Positions 36,601-48,600 of a stretch of 64,000 nt of DNA are shown here, piece after piece. The DNA comes from Achatina immaculata (lineage: Eukaryota; Mollusca; Gastropoda; Stylommatophora; Achatinidae), in NCBI GenBank assembly GCA_009760885.1, contig CM019697.1, positions 30,682,710 through 30,746,709 of the forward strand, in the 5' to 3' direction. Below the pieces are notes generated by a model that saw only the letters and a program-made list of their open reading frames with translations, was not told where the DNA came from and did not search any database. Each line of letters starts with the position of its first letter. Position 1 is the stretch's first letter. The position numbers were made by a program, and so were the translations under genes.

Positions 36601-39600
36601 CAGTGAAGTAGAGGAGATAGATATAGATGAATTATGGAACTCTTATATCACAGCCATAATCTCAGCGGCCAAACAAGCACTCATTCATTCATTCATTTGC
36701 ATGTCCCTTGCATAACTTTTCCTCCCTAACAGCACTCCTGTAGCCCTCTCGGTTGTGAGCAAGATGGCCTGCTGCTGATGCATCCATTTGCAGATCATCA
36801 AATCTGTCTTGCAGCCATCTTCGCCTTGGTCTTCCTCTCTTTCTTTTTCCCATTATGTACCCTTCCAAGACTGTCTTCTCCAAATTATCATGACGTTTAG
36901 TGTGTCCAAAATATTTAAGTTTTCTCTCTTTAATCCTCTTTACTAGCCAGCCTTCTTCAGTATTAAGTTCTTGTAGTATGGATATATTTGTTCTTTTTTG
37001 TGTCCATGATATTTAGAGAACTCTTCTGTAACATTTACATTCAAAGGCATTTATGTTTTTCTCAGCTGTTTTGTTAAGTGTCCAGGTCTCACAGGCATAT
37101 GTTGCGATGGGAAATATGCATGCCCTTAAAAATCTTATTTTTGTAGTTCTGTCTGTTCCTCTCCACAGATTCTTTAGTTGTTTTACTTTCTGAAGAGCGA
37201 TAGATGTCCTTCTTTTAATTTCCCTCATTGTATCTCCATTATTAGTTAGTAGTGATCCAAGATATTCAAAACTCTCCGCTTCTTCCAGTTTTTCCTCATT
37301 GATACATATTTTAGCTGCCTTGTTTAAACAAGCACTACATTGCAAAAAACAAATAGAAAAGCTTGGATATCAGATATCACATGGAAATACATACATGAAA
37401 GATGAACAGCCAAATTAGCTATGTTGAAATTAAAGATAGATCTTGGAAAAGATTTGGCAAAAGCAATATAAAAAGAACTAGACAATAAAGTAAAAAGTTC
37501 ATCTAGAAGAGATAAGAGAGAATACATAGACAGTATGGTGAAAATAGCAGAGAAAGCAGCAAAAACAGGAGACAGCAGCAAAAACAGGAGACAGCAAAAC
37601 TCTCTACAACATACAAAAGAGGCATCCAAAGAAATACCAGTCTTAAAACTGGCACCCTATTAACATCAAGTAAAGACCAAAAACAAAGGTAAAAAAATAG
37701 TTTAATCTAAAGTCTCATTCTATGCAATTCTTCTTTCTCAATATTAATAGGCATAAAATGTCTAACTCATTCGCAAAAGCTGATAAACTATTTCTTCTCA
37801 TACATTTAGCTTCAGATGCAGTGAAACTTGTGTATTTTTACTGAAGATAATTAAATATCTGTATAAATGAAACTATTTTTATTCTTTTTTTTTTTTTTTG
37901 TTTACTTCAATCCAGAGGATGACAAAAAGACAGCCAGACAACAAGCAGATGAACAATCCAAAACAATGCAGCTTAATGTTGTGAGGTTATGCTTCCAAGT
38001 TTTTCTCCGCAATGCAGATGGCTCCTTCTCTACCATGTTGACACCAGTTGTCTCTCAGCCAATTTATGACAGCAGTATGTTTCTAGTGCTTTTTCTGAAA
38101 AGTTATAGGCCTGTTTAACTGGGTTTTTTTTCCCACAGTGTACATTTTTTGGTAGTTTATGACCATCACATTTTGTTTTATTTTAACTCACATATTTTTC
38201 ATACAGCATGATGTACATTTTAATGTCCTGTTTTGAATTTAGCATTATGCACTGTTTGGTACTGCTAGCAAACTCATAAGTAAATGAAATGAAACAAGTT
38301 CGTATGTGGGTTTGGTTCACACAAGAAAGTATAGAGGTATGCTAAGAATTTGTTGAGACAGCTCTAATATACAGACATCTCAAGCTAGTAATTGTGAAAA
38401 AAAAGCAGCTTAGCTTTGTATTCACAATGAAGAAATGCACTGGATCTTTCATAGTGCTAACTGAAGGGTAACAACTGCTGATACCAGGGTGAAAATTTAA
38501 GAAATAACGTATAAAATGCCTTCATGATTTTATTACTTTATTTCTTACATCCTTCCCATGCCGTTAAACATCACATAGGGCCTGCATGATAGTTTTGCTA
38601 AGATTTCCTGTCTTCGGTGAGTTTTTCAATGTCATCAAGAAATGGTATGCCCACTGAACTGGCCTCTCTTAACAATGTCCTCTTTAGAGTTTCATGTGGT
38701 TGACCTCTTTTTCTTTGGCTTGTTATGTTCCACTTGATAGCTTGTTTGGGGATCCTCTGATTGTTTCTTCTCATCACATGACCAACATATGTCCATCTTC
38801 TTTTTCTGATAATCCATAAGACAGATCATCTGTCTTATCTCTGCATTGTTCTTGAATTTGTTCCACTTTAAACCAAGAATTTTCCTGAGGCATGTTTTTG
38901 AAAGAGTCTGTTTCTTTAGTTGTTTTCAAGCTTTCACGTGCATAAATGAGGGTGGATATCACATTTGAATTGAATAGTCTTAACTTGGTTTTTGTGCTTA
39001 TAACTTTTGAATGCCAGATGTTCTCAAGATTCTTGAAGGTCAATGCTGCTTTTGCAGCTCTAATTTTAACTTCCTTTCTGGTGTCACCATCCTGGTCTGT
39101 GTAGCTGCTAAGATATGCAAAATGGTTTACTTCTTCAAGAACTGTTCCTTCTACATATATTTGTCCTTTATGGTTAATGAGAAGTTTCATTATTTTTGTT
39201 TTATCCTTGTGAATTTCAAGTCCTATTTTACTAGCCATTGAAGATAGTATCTGTTTTTTCTTGCATTGATTTCATATTGTCACTGATAAGAGTTATGTCA
39301 TCAGCAAAATCGAGATCTTCCAGTTGAGTCTCATGTACCCAATCAATGCCCGTTTTACCTGTACAGCATTTTTTCATTATATGGTAATTCCAAAAAGCAA
39401 GGGAGATAATATACATCATTGTTTCACACCTGTTTCAATCTGGAACCATTCACTCATTCCTTCTTCTGTGTTGACTGCACAAACGTCTCCACTGTAGAGG
39501 TATCTAATGATGTGGAATGAAAATAAGCAGGAGAAGCTGTTCTAAAAATGTGACAGATGTCAGCAAAAGATCATATGTGACATATGCCACCCATTACCCT

Positions 39601-42600
39601 TGCTGTTTATAGCCCAAGGACACCTCGCACAAATGTCGTTTGTATTAGCCAGAGGGTTACATATTTCAGGAACAAAATAGAATTAGTTTGGATAATGCCT
39701 CCGGTAACTTTTGGAAGATATTTGCAGGCAAAATTTAATGCTTGTAGAACAGAAGCCAGAATTTTAGCTGATACATCAGGAGAAGAACTAGCAGGAGAAA
39801 CAGTTGTGCTTAGAAATGTACAGGCAGGCAGTGCATTTTCAGTTATGCAGTGTATAATATCTCTCTCTCTCTCTCTGAACCTTAAGTGCCTAGGGCACAT
39901 GGGGCTTCCACAAAGGTTTTCCACAAATGCCTGTCCTTTGCCTTTTTTTCTGCTCTTGCCCAGGTGAGCCCTCTATTGCTCAACATCCTTTCTGTTGTTC
40001 TTCTCCATGTCTCTTTTGGTCTACCCTTACTTCTGTTCCCCTGTGGTGTCCATCGTAGTGCTATTTTTGGTAGTGAGTAGTGTATAATATAGATTTATTT
40101 TATTTTAAATTGATAAATGCTTACAATACCAGATGGCAAAAAAAGAGGAAAGAAAGGAAAAAGCTGAAAAGACAAGATACTCTAACATATTAAAAAGGAA
40201 AAAATGCTTGTCTTTTAACTGTATGTGTAGAAATGGGTACCCGACTTCTTCTGGAGTTGGGGAAGGAAAAGGCAGCCAGGCATGATACTGACCATGTCAC
40301 CCTCTAGTGTGCTGACAGGTCAAGGAAAATATGGGCATTAACACCATATCCCTATGTGCCTCTAAGGCATGACAGGGTTACCTTTACTTACTTTACTTAA
40401 TGTGAAATGTATATTTTGGTATAAATAGCCAAAACTGTTTGCTTTATAATCGAAAAGAATGTAATTTAATATAGATTTAGAACAAATTTAACTGCTAATT
40501 ATCACAGCATTGCTGTCTCATGTATATTTATATACTTATGTGCAAAAAAACTGTTTTTCTTTCAGTCTTTGTTCCGTGTGTGAGTGGTTTAACTGTTGAA
40601 TTGGTGAACCTTAATGAGTGAATCAGTGGATAGTATAATGTGAATGTGGAGTCCATTTGACAGGTAAAATTGTGATCATTTCTGACTTTTGTGACCTGGT
40701 TGCAGAATCCCCTGGTGCCTCTGCTCTCAAGATATGTCGCATGGACAAGTACGGTGGCTGCTGCTCTGGCAATGAAGAGGTCTTTCTGCTGTGTGAGAAA
40801 GTTCAGAAAGGTCAGAAATGAAACATTTTTTTTGTGATTGGCTTACAAAAGGTCAAGGACATAATTCTAAACTGGTAATAAACTCAGTATTTTTTTTTTA
40901 AGTACTAAAGTAACTGAACTTAATGGAAGTAATTTAAAAAAAAAAAAGAGCAATTAAATCATATTGGCCACATCAAGAGAATGAAAACCATACAGGATGG
41001 CAAATATTGAGTAGAATAATGTAAGAGGATAACAGTAATACTAGATGGGTGAACTTTGATCAAGAGACAAGTGAGAACTGGCAGAGACAGGAAAGAAAAG
41101 ATAGAGATCTACAGCCAGTTTTGTAAGAGAAGATGGCACAGGATGATGATTTTTAAAATAAATAATAATGAATTCAGTCACACAATTTATTCATCGCTAC
41201 TGCAAGTGCAACAGTGAGGACTTGACAGGAACCAAAGAAACCTGTTATAGTCATTGCCAAGTGTTTTATGAGAAGGCAGCAGAGACTGTGAATGAAAAAA
41301 AGAAAAGATCTTTATTGAGTAAACACTCTGAAAGGAGCATTTTCTAATGAAAAATAATTTTTGCCTCAGAAATGAGAACAACACCTGGTTTACAAACAGC
41401 AGTAACATAAGATTATTCAAAGAGATATCACTTGGGTACTAGAGTTAGATTACTCAGAAAGAAAGAGATATATCACTGGGGTAACATCACTGCTGTATCT
41501 AGACCAACAAGCAGCAGTAAGAATAAATGGTGAAACAACAACTTGGTTTGACATAAAACAAGGGGTCCGTCAGGGGTGCATATTGTCACCCTACTTATTT
41601 AACTTGTATACTGAAAATATAATGAGGAATGTTAGAGAAGATGTAGACAAAGAATATTACGATGCCATAACAGTTGGAGGTTATGAAATACCAGAGATTA
41701 GATATGCTGATGACACAGTATTGCTGTCCACAACACAAAAAGGAATGGAAAAACTAATTATGTCAGTCCGCAAGAACAGAAAAGAGCAGAACCTCTATCT
41801 TAATGCAAAGAAAACTAAATTGATGACAGCTGACAAAACAAACAAGGCAACTGAAATATGTATCAATGAGGAAAAACTGGAAGAAGTGGAGAGTTTTGAA
41901 TATCTTGGATCACTACTAACTAATAATGGAGATACAATGAGGGAAATTAAAAGGAAGACATCTATCGCTCTTCAGAAAGTAAAACAAATAAAGAATCTGT
42001 GGAGAGGAGCAGACAGAACCACAAAAATAAGATTTTTAAGGGCATGCACCTTTCCCAATCGCAACATATGCCTGTGAGACCTGGACACTTAACAAAACAG
42101 CTGAGAAACACATAAATGCCTTTGAATGTAAATGCTACAGAAGAGTTCTCCAAATATCGTGGACACAAAAAAGAACAAATATATCTATACTACAAGAGCT
42201 TAATATTGAAGAAGGCTGGCTAGTGAAGAGGATTAAAGAGAGAAAACTTAAATATTTTGGACACATTAAACGTCATGATAATTTAGAGAAGACCATATTG
42301 GAAGGATACATAATGGGAAAAAGAAAAAGAAGAAGACCAAGACGAAGATGGCTGCAAGACATCGTTGACGATCTGGAAATGTATGCAACAGCAGCAGGCC
42401 ATCTTGCTCACAACTGAAAGGCCTACAGGAGTGCTGTTTGGGAGGCAAAGTTCCGCAAGGGACATGCAAATGAATGAATGAACAGAGTTAGATTACTCAG
42501 AAAGAGATACATCACTGGGGTAATAGAGTTAGATTACTCAGAAAGAGATATATCACTGGGGTAATAGAGTTAGACTACTCAGAAAGAGATACATCACTGG

Positions 42601-45600
42601 AGTAATAGAGTTAGACTACTGAAAGAGAGATTGGTATCATTGGGGTAGTAGAGTTAGATTACTCAGAAAGAGATATATCACTGGGGTAATAGAGTTAGAC
42701 TACTGAAAGAGAGATTGGTATCATTGGGGTAGTAGAGTTAGATTACTCAGAAAGAGATACATCACTGGGGTTAATAGAGTTAGATTACTCAGAAAGAGAT
42801 ATATCACTGGGGAAGTAGAGTTAGATTACTCAGAAAGAGATATATCACTTGATAGTAGAGTTAGATTACTCAGAAAAAGATATATCACTGTAGTAGTAGA
42901 GTTAGATTACTCAGAAAGAGATATGATATCATTGGGGTAGTAGATTACTCAAAGAGAGGTGTGATGTCACTGGGGTAGCAGAGTTAGACCACTGAAGGAG
43001 AGAAATGATATCACTGGAGTAGTAAAGTTAGATTACTCAGAAAGAGATATATCACTGGGATAGTAGAGTTAGACTACTGAAAGAGAGATATGATATCATT
43101 GGGGTAGTAGAGTTAAGTTACTGAAAGAGATATGATATCATTGGGGTAGTAGATTACTCAAAGAGAGATGTGATATCACTGGGGTAGCAGAGTTAGATCA
43201 CTGAAGGAGAGAAATGATATCACTGTGGTAGTAGAGTTAGATTACGCAGAAAGAGATATGTCACTGGGGTAATAGAGTTAGACTACTGAAAGAGAGATAT
43301 GGTATCACTGGGGTAATAGAGTTAGGTTACTGAAAGAGAGATATGATATCATTGGGGTAGTAGATTACTCGAAGAGAGATGTGATGTCACTGGGGTAGTA
43401 GAGTTAGATTACTGAAGGAGAGAAATGATATCACTGTGGTAGTAGAGTTAGATTACGCAGAAAGAGATATGTCACTGGGGTAATAGAGTTAGACTGCTGA
43501 AAGAGAGATATGATATCATTGGGGTAGTAGAGTTAGATTACTCAGAAAGAGATATATCACTGGGGTAATAGAGTTAGATTACTGAAAGAGAGATATGATA
43601 TCATTGGGGTAGTAGACTGTGAAGAAAATAAATATAATAACTTTCAAGACCTTGTATCATATTCTAATATGAGGAAAATTGATTACCAGAGCACAGTTAC
43701 AATGGCTGTAAAATGTAATAAGATTAGTTTGATATATCTTTGAAATTTAGACTGAAGATTGAGAACAATTTTGGGATATATTGCTCAGGTTTAAAGTATA
43801 TTGTTGTACAAAATCTTCCCTGTAGATGACATCCAAGTGAGATTTGTAGAGCAGAATCCAGATGGCTCTGTCAAGTGGGAGGCTTATGGTAACTTTGGTC
43901 CACTGGATGTTCATCGGCAGGTATGTCAGTATAGAATAGTGCTTCTTTTGGGGATTTTTTTTTCAAGTATTTTTTGTGTGTCAAAACGGAATAGCTGTGG
44001 ATCTTTTTTTTTTTTTTTCAGTAATTTCTTGGAGTGTCAAATCATAATAGCTGTTCTTTTTTTCAGTAATTTCATTGTTTGAAATAACAATAATTGTGCT
44101 TCTTTTTTCAGCAATGTCTTTGTGCGTCAGATCAGAATATCTGTTCTTTTTTTCAGTTATTGCTTTGAGTGTCAGTCAGAATAGCGGTGTTTTTTAAAAT
44201 ATATATATATCTTATTATATCCTTCCTGTGCCGTTAAACGTCACATAGGGCTCACAAAGTAGTTCGCCAATTTTTTCTGTCTTCGGCGAGTCTTTCAACC
44301 TCATCAAAGGATTTTATGCCTGTTAATTTGGCCTCTCTTAACAATGTCCTCTTCAGAGTTTCACACGGTCTGCCTCTTTTTCTTTGGCCTGTTGTGTTCC
44401 ACTTGATAGCTTGTTTTGGGATTCTCTGATCATTTCTTCTCATCAAGTGACAAACATATGTCCATCTCCTTTTCCTGATCACCCATGAGACTGGTTGTTG
44501 TTCATTCATCTGTCTTATCTCTGCATTGTTCTTGAATTCGTTCCACTTGATGCCGAGTATTTTCTTTAGGCATTTGTTTTCAAAAGAGTCTAATTTCTTT
44601 TCTGTTTCTTTAGTTGTTTTCCAGCTTTCACATGCATATATATATATTTATAGCTGTGCTTCTTTTTTTCAAGTTAAACAGAATAGTTGTGCTTCTTTTT
44701 TCAGTAATTCCTTTTTGTGTTAAAACAGAATAGCTGCTGTTTTTTTTTTCCAGTATTTCTTTGTAAGGCAAACAAAAATGAACCACTTTATGACTTTTCT
44801 GACATCATCATCATCAGAAGATTTAATTACAAAAAAAAATAGGTTTGACAAGAAATGAGATATCTGAGTTTTTCAGTTTTCAGTAAAAATGATATTTTAA
44901 CCTCTGCAGTATGCCATTGTGTTTAAAACACCAGCCTACTGGAACACTAACATTGACAGGGCTGTGAATGTTCTGATCATGCTGCAGCGCAAGTCTGACC
45001 AAGAAGTCAGCGAACCAAAGGCTTTCACATACTTTCCACAAAACAGAGGTTCGTTATTTGCCTTCTTTTTCATCATTTTGCCCTTTAACGTTAATATCAT
45101 TGCACTTACTCCTGCTTTCTGTTTTTGTTTTTTAGTCCTGCTTGTAGAGTTTTGTGTTCAGCCTGTTTCAGGTACAACATCTTTCTTCACACTTACACTA
45201 GCTCTAGAGTAAAGTATGTGATAATTTCACTTTGGTGCACTGCAGATAAAGACAACATTGCCAGCAAGAAGAGAAAACGCATCCCATTGGATGGCTATGA
45301 TTTTGGAGGAGATGGAAGCCTTGGGGGTTCTGGAGTGGGGGGAGATGGAGCCGGGAGTCTTGGACAGTCTGGGGGTAATGGCTCTGTGAATGGTGTTATT
45401 ACAAGCTCTGGAGGAAATGGCACAAATGGTAACATCATGATGGCCCTAAGCAATGGTAAGCAAGAGTTATGAGGGTATTAATGTTGAATGAGGTGTCAAG
45501 ATGAAGGAGGGTAGATAGCAGTAGATTTTGCTGCATTTTAATGTCATGGATGTGAGCTTTCATGATGAAATATTTCATCATTTTTTTTTCATATTCATTA

Positions 45601-48600
45601 AGCAGTCTTTAACATGGACTAGTGTCTGGTTTGGAGTATCGCTGGGGTTGCAGAGATGCCTATACTAGAAGTCAGTGCAGTTAATTGGACCCTCCCGCCC
45701 TCCCTTCCTTCCTTCCTTCCTCCCTTCCTTCCTCTCTTCCTCCCCTCTCCCTCCCTCCTTATATAATTCCTTGTCACAGTTCACAGCAGTGCTGCAATAT
45801 CTGTTCTTTGTGGCATATCACATCCATCTTTGGCATGGCTTATTTTTTTTGACCAAGTTTGACTTCTTGTCTGACCCCTCTTCACTTGGCCAGACTGTGG
45901 GGCATAACTTGGACGTACAAGAGAGGACCTTGGTCTACTGTGGTTCGTGGTAGCAAAAGCCTGTCATTCAATCTGAGCTCCACATCTTTGCTTCCCACAG
46001 GGGTCCTAGTTCCTCGCAGTGCTCCTAGGAACAGGGTGTTGAACTCTTTCCAACAGGCCAGTGGGGAAACATGATGGTGTAGTTTGTAAAGAAGCCTGCT
46101 TCTTGTGTCTGTAGTGGGACATCAAACAAGATAGCACCGCATGCTCCATATCCAAAATGATGTTTATGTGTCAAGATCATTGTGTCATAGTTCATTTTCA
46201 GACAGATCTCTTCATCTCTTCTGCTTCAGTCTCCCTGACAGTGCGAGCTGATGTCCTTTCCAGCCAACGTGGTGAAGATGTTGAGGAACATCATGTTAGC
46301 TTGGGAGCAGGTTACGGCAGCTATTTTTTGGTCAGTCTCTGTGCAATGCCATAGGGGCTATAGCAATCCCTGTCCCATTAGCCATGCCTGTTTTTGGGGG
46401 CATCACTGGAGAGGTGGGATAGGGTCTTGGTCATTTATGGTTCATCAAACCAGACACTGGCCTGTCAGCTGTGGATTATTGACTGCCAAATCTTTGCCCC
46501 CTTTCAGATACATAAAGAAGGAAAAGAAGATTATCGCTAAAGTTAAAAATGTCTCATTGGCCTACAAGAAACTCAGAAAAGTGATGTGTTGATAAAATGA
46601 GTAACTGGCCACACTGATTCATTAATGAATAATTTATGATACCTGTATATTGTGTCAGTATGTATGTTGTGTGATAATATGATAAAAGTATGGCCTTTTT
46701 TTTAATCACTTTAGCCTCACATCAAAGTAAAATCTTACAGAAATCAAGTAATGAATATGGAAACTGAAAACTCCTGTAGAAGATTGTGAAAAAAAAAAAA
46801 GTTTAATGCTTTCAAAAACAAAATAATGCATGCTTGCTTGCCTGCTGTACCATGTGAGACTAAAACGACATTGTCTTTGGAGCATTCTGTTAATATGTCT
46901 GAAAAAATTAGAATAACAATACTCAAGAAAAAAAGTGTATGGATTACCATACTAGTAAAGAGGAAATGAGTAGATTGTAAGAATTTGAATCAGAAACAGA
47001 AAAGTTATGACTCTTCTAACCATATCACTATCTGGTTGGCCATTTCTGCTTCTCTTGTGTACAGTTGTGAGTTCTGATTTAAAAGCCTTCAAGTGATGAA
47101 AGAGGTATTAAAGAAAGTGATACACGTAATATTAAATATTGTGAACTGTTTTGCATCAGTTTTTAAGCTAAGTAAAATGGCACATTTCAACAAACAGCGA
47201 ATTGTTTATTGTGTGTTCATACCGGGAGCGGCACTGCAGGAAGCTGTTTATTACTAAGATCTTATCACACGCTTCTTTAACTCTTTAACTCCAGAACAAC
47301 ACTGGCAGTGTTGGTAGATCTTGTACATGAGTGAGAATCAATATCCAGAGTGATATTTAGGTGAAGTCTAAATAAAATTAAAAGTAGCAGATCTAACTCA
47401 ACTCATATTTTTAAATCATAAAGTAACTTCTTATCAAAATTTCTCATGAAATCTATTATTGCCAGAGCATGGAAATTAATTCAACAATGAAGAAGTTAAA
47501 AGCTGGAAATGATATATAAGATGATGACGTAGTTGTTCTCCTTAGCAAACTCCAGATTTTTGTCTGATCTTGAAAATCATTGTGAAAACATCCTTGAAAG
47601 TTAATGCTTTGGAAAAATTTGTCATGCATCCACAGGAATGGTTACCCAGCCTGTAGCCTTGCCTACAACTGTGGAAGAAGGTGAAACACTTGTTTTAAAT
47701 AATATTGCAACTTATATTTTTAGTCAGAAATCTGGACACGGCATTTAAATTTTATTTTTACTTCATGGGAATAAAATAATGTTCATTCAGTCAGTCAGCT
47801 GCTTCATATGAAAAAAGTTTTGTGCAAACGTCATGAAAAATAGAGGTAAAATTCCCATTTCAGTGCCATTAAGGCATATTGGAAATACTGTGTTAGGCCC
47901 ATATTTCCAAGACCATCAGCCATGAAAGTGTGATGCGGTCAGTATCGCGCCTGGCCGTACTTACCTTCCCAGATTTCTCTGGTGCCCATTTTTAGAGACT
48001 GGGTGGATCCTGGGTCTTTTGGGTGTGGTGGTAGTAGAAAAAAATCCCACTGCTGGGATTTGAATCTGGTACCACTGGATTAGTAGACCGAGCGCTTAAC
48101 CACTCGGCCAACCGGGTGCATGCATCATGGGTATCTAAAATTAGAAAATAAAGTAAACTGGTTGCAGTAAGATTCTACAGTTAATTAAAAACACTTCACT
48201 TCTTGTACGAATCAAGAGCTTGGAAGACCACCCATTGAAAAAAGTAGATTCAAATACAAAAGGATACATGAATAAAATGAAGTCAATCATGGATAGTGGA
48301 TGCTGAAAAGACTAGGGCAGATATGTAACTCTGAAGAAATCCCCGTGGGTGTCGACTGGATTGATGCCCGAAAACATCCACACCTTACTAAAGTTCATAT
48401 TTGGCTCAGTCAAGAATGCCAAAATTGGGCGGCAGAATGAGCAGAATCAGAAATCAAAGAGTAAATTATCAAGCCTCCAAACCAAATGATCTTATAATAT
48501 ATACAAATAGATTGGTCATGCATGGACAAAGGAGCGGATAGGAATTCATGGTCTATCGCAATGGATGTCCCACCTTCAGCAAGTTCAGAGCCTTCACCAC

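Noticed and set aside
39584..39967. 127-codon open frame as a gene
   Set aside because: It crosses the border of the family F insertion at 39861, so it is a chance fusion.
42485..43620. CRISPR-like direct repeats
   Set aside because: Units are head-to-tail without unique spacers, in an intron of a eukaryotic gene; minisatellite.
48045..48122. tRNA gene with box A and box B
   Set aside because: It is followed by the SINE body and has no proper acceptor stem that I can form; treated as a SINE head.
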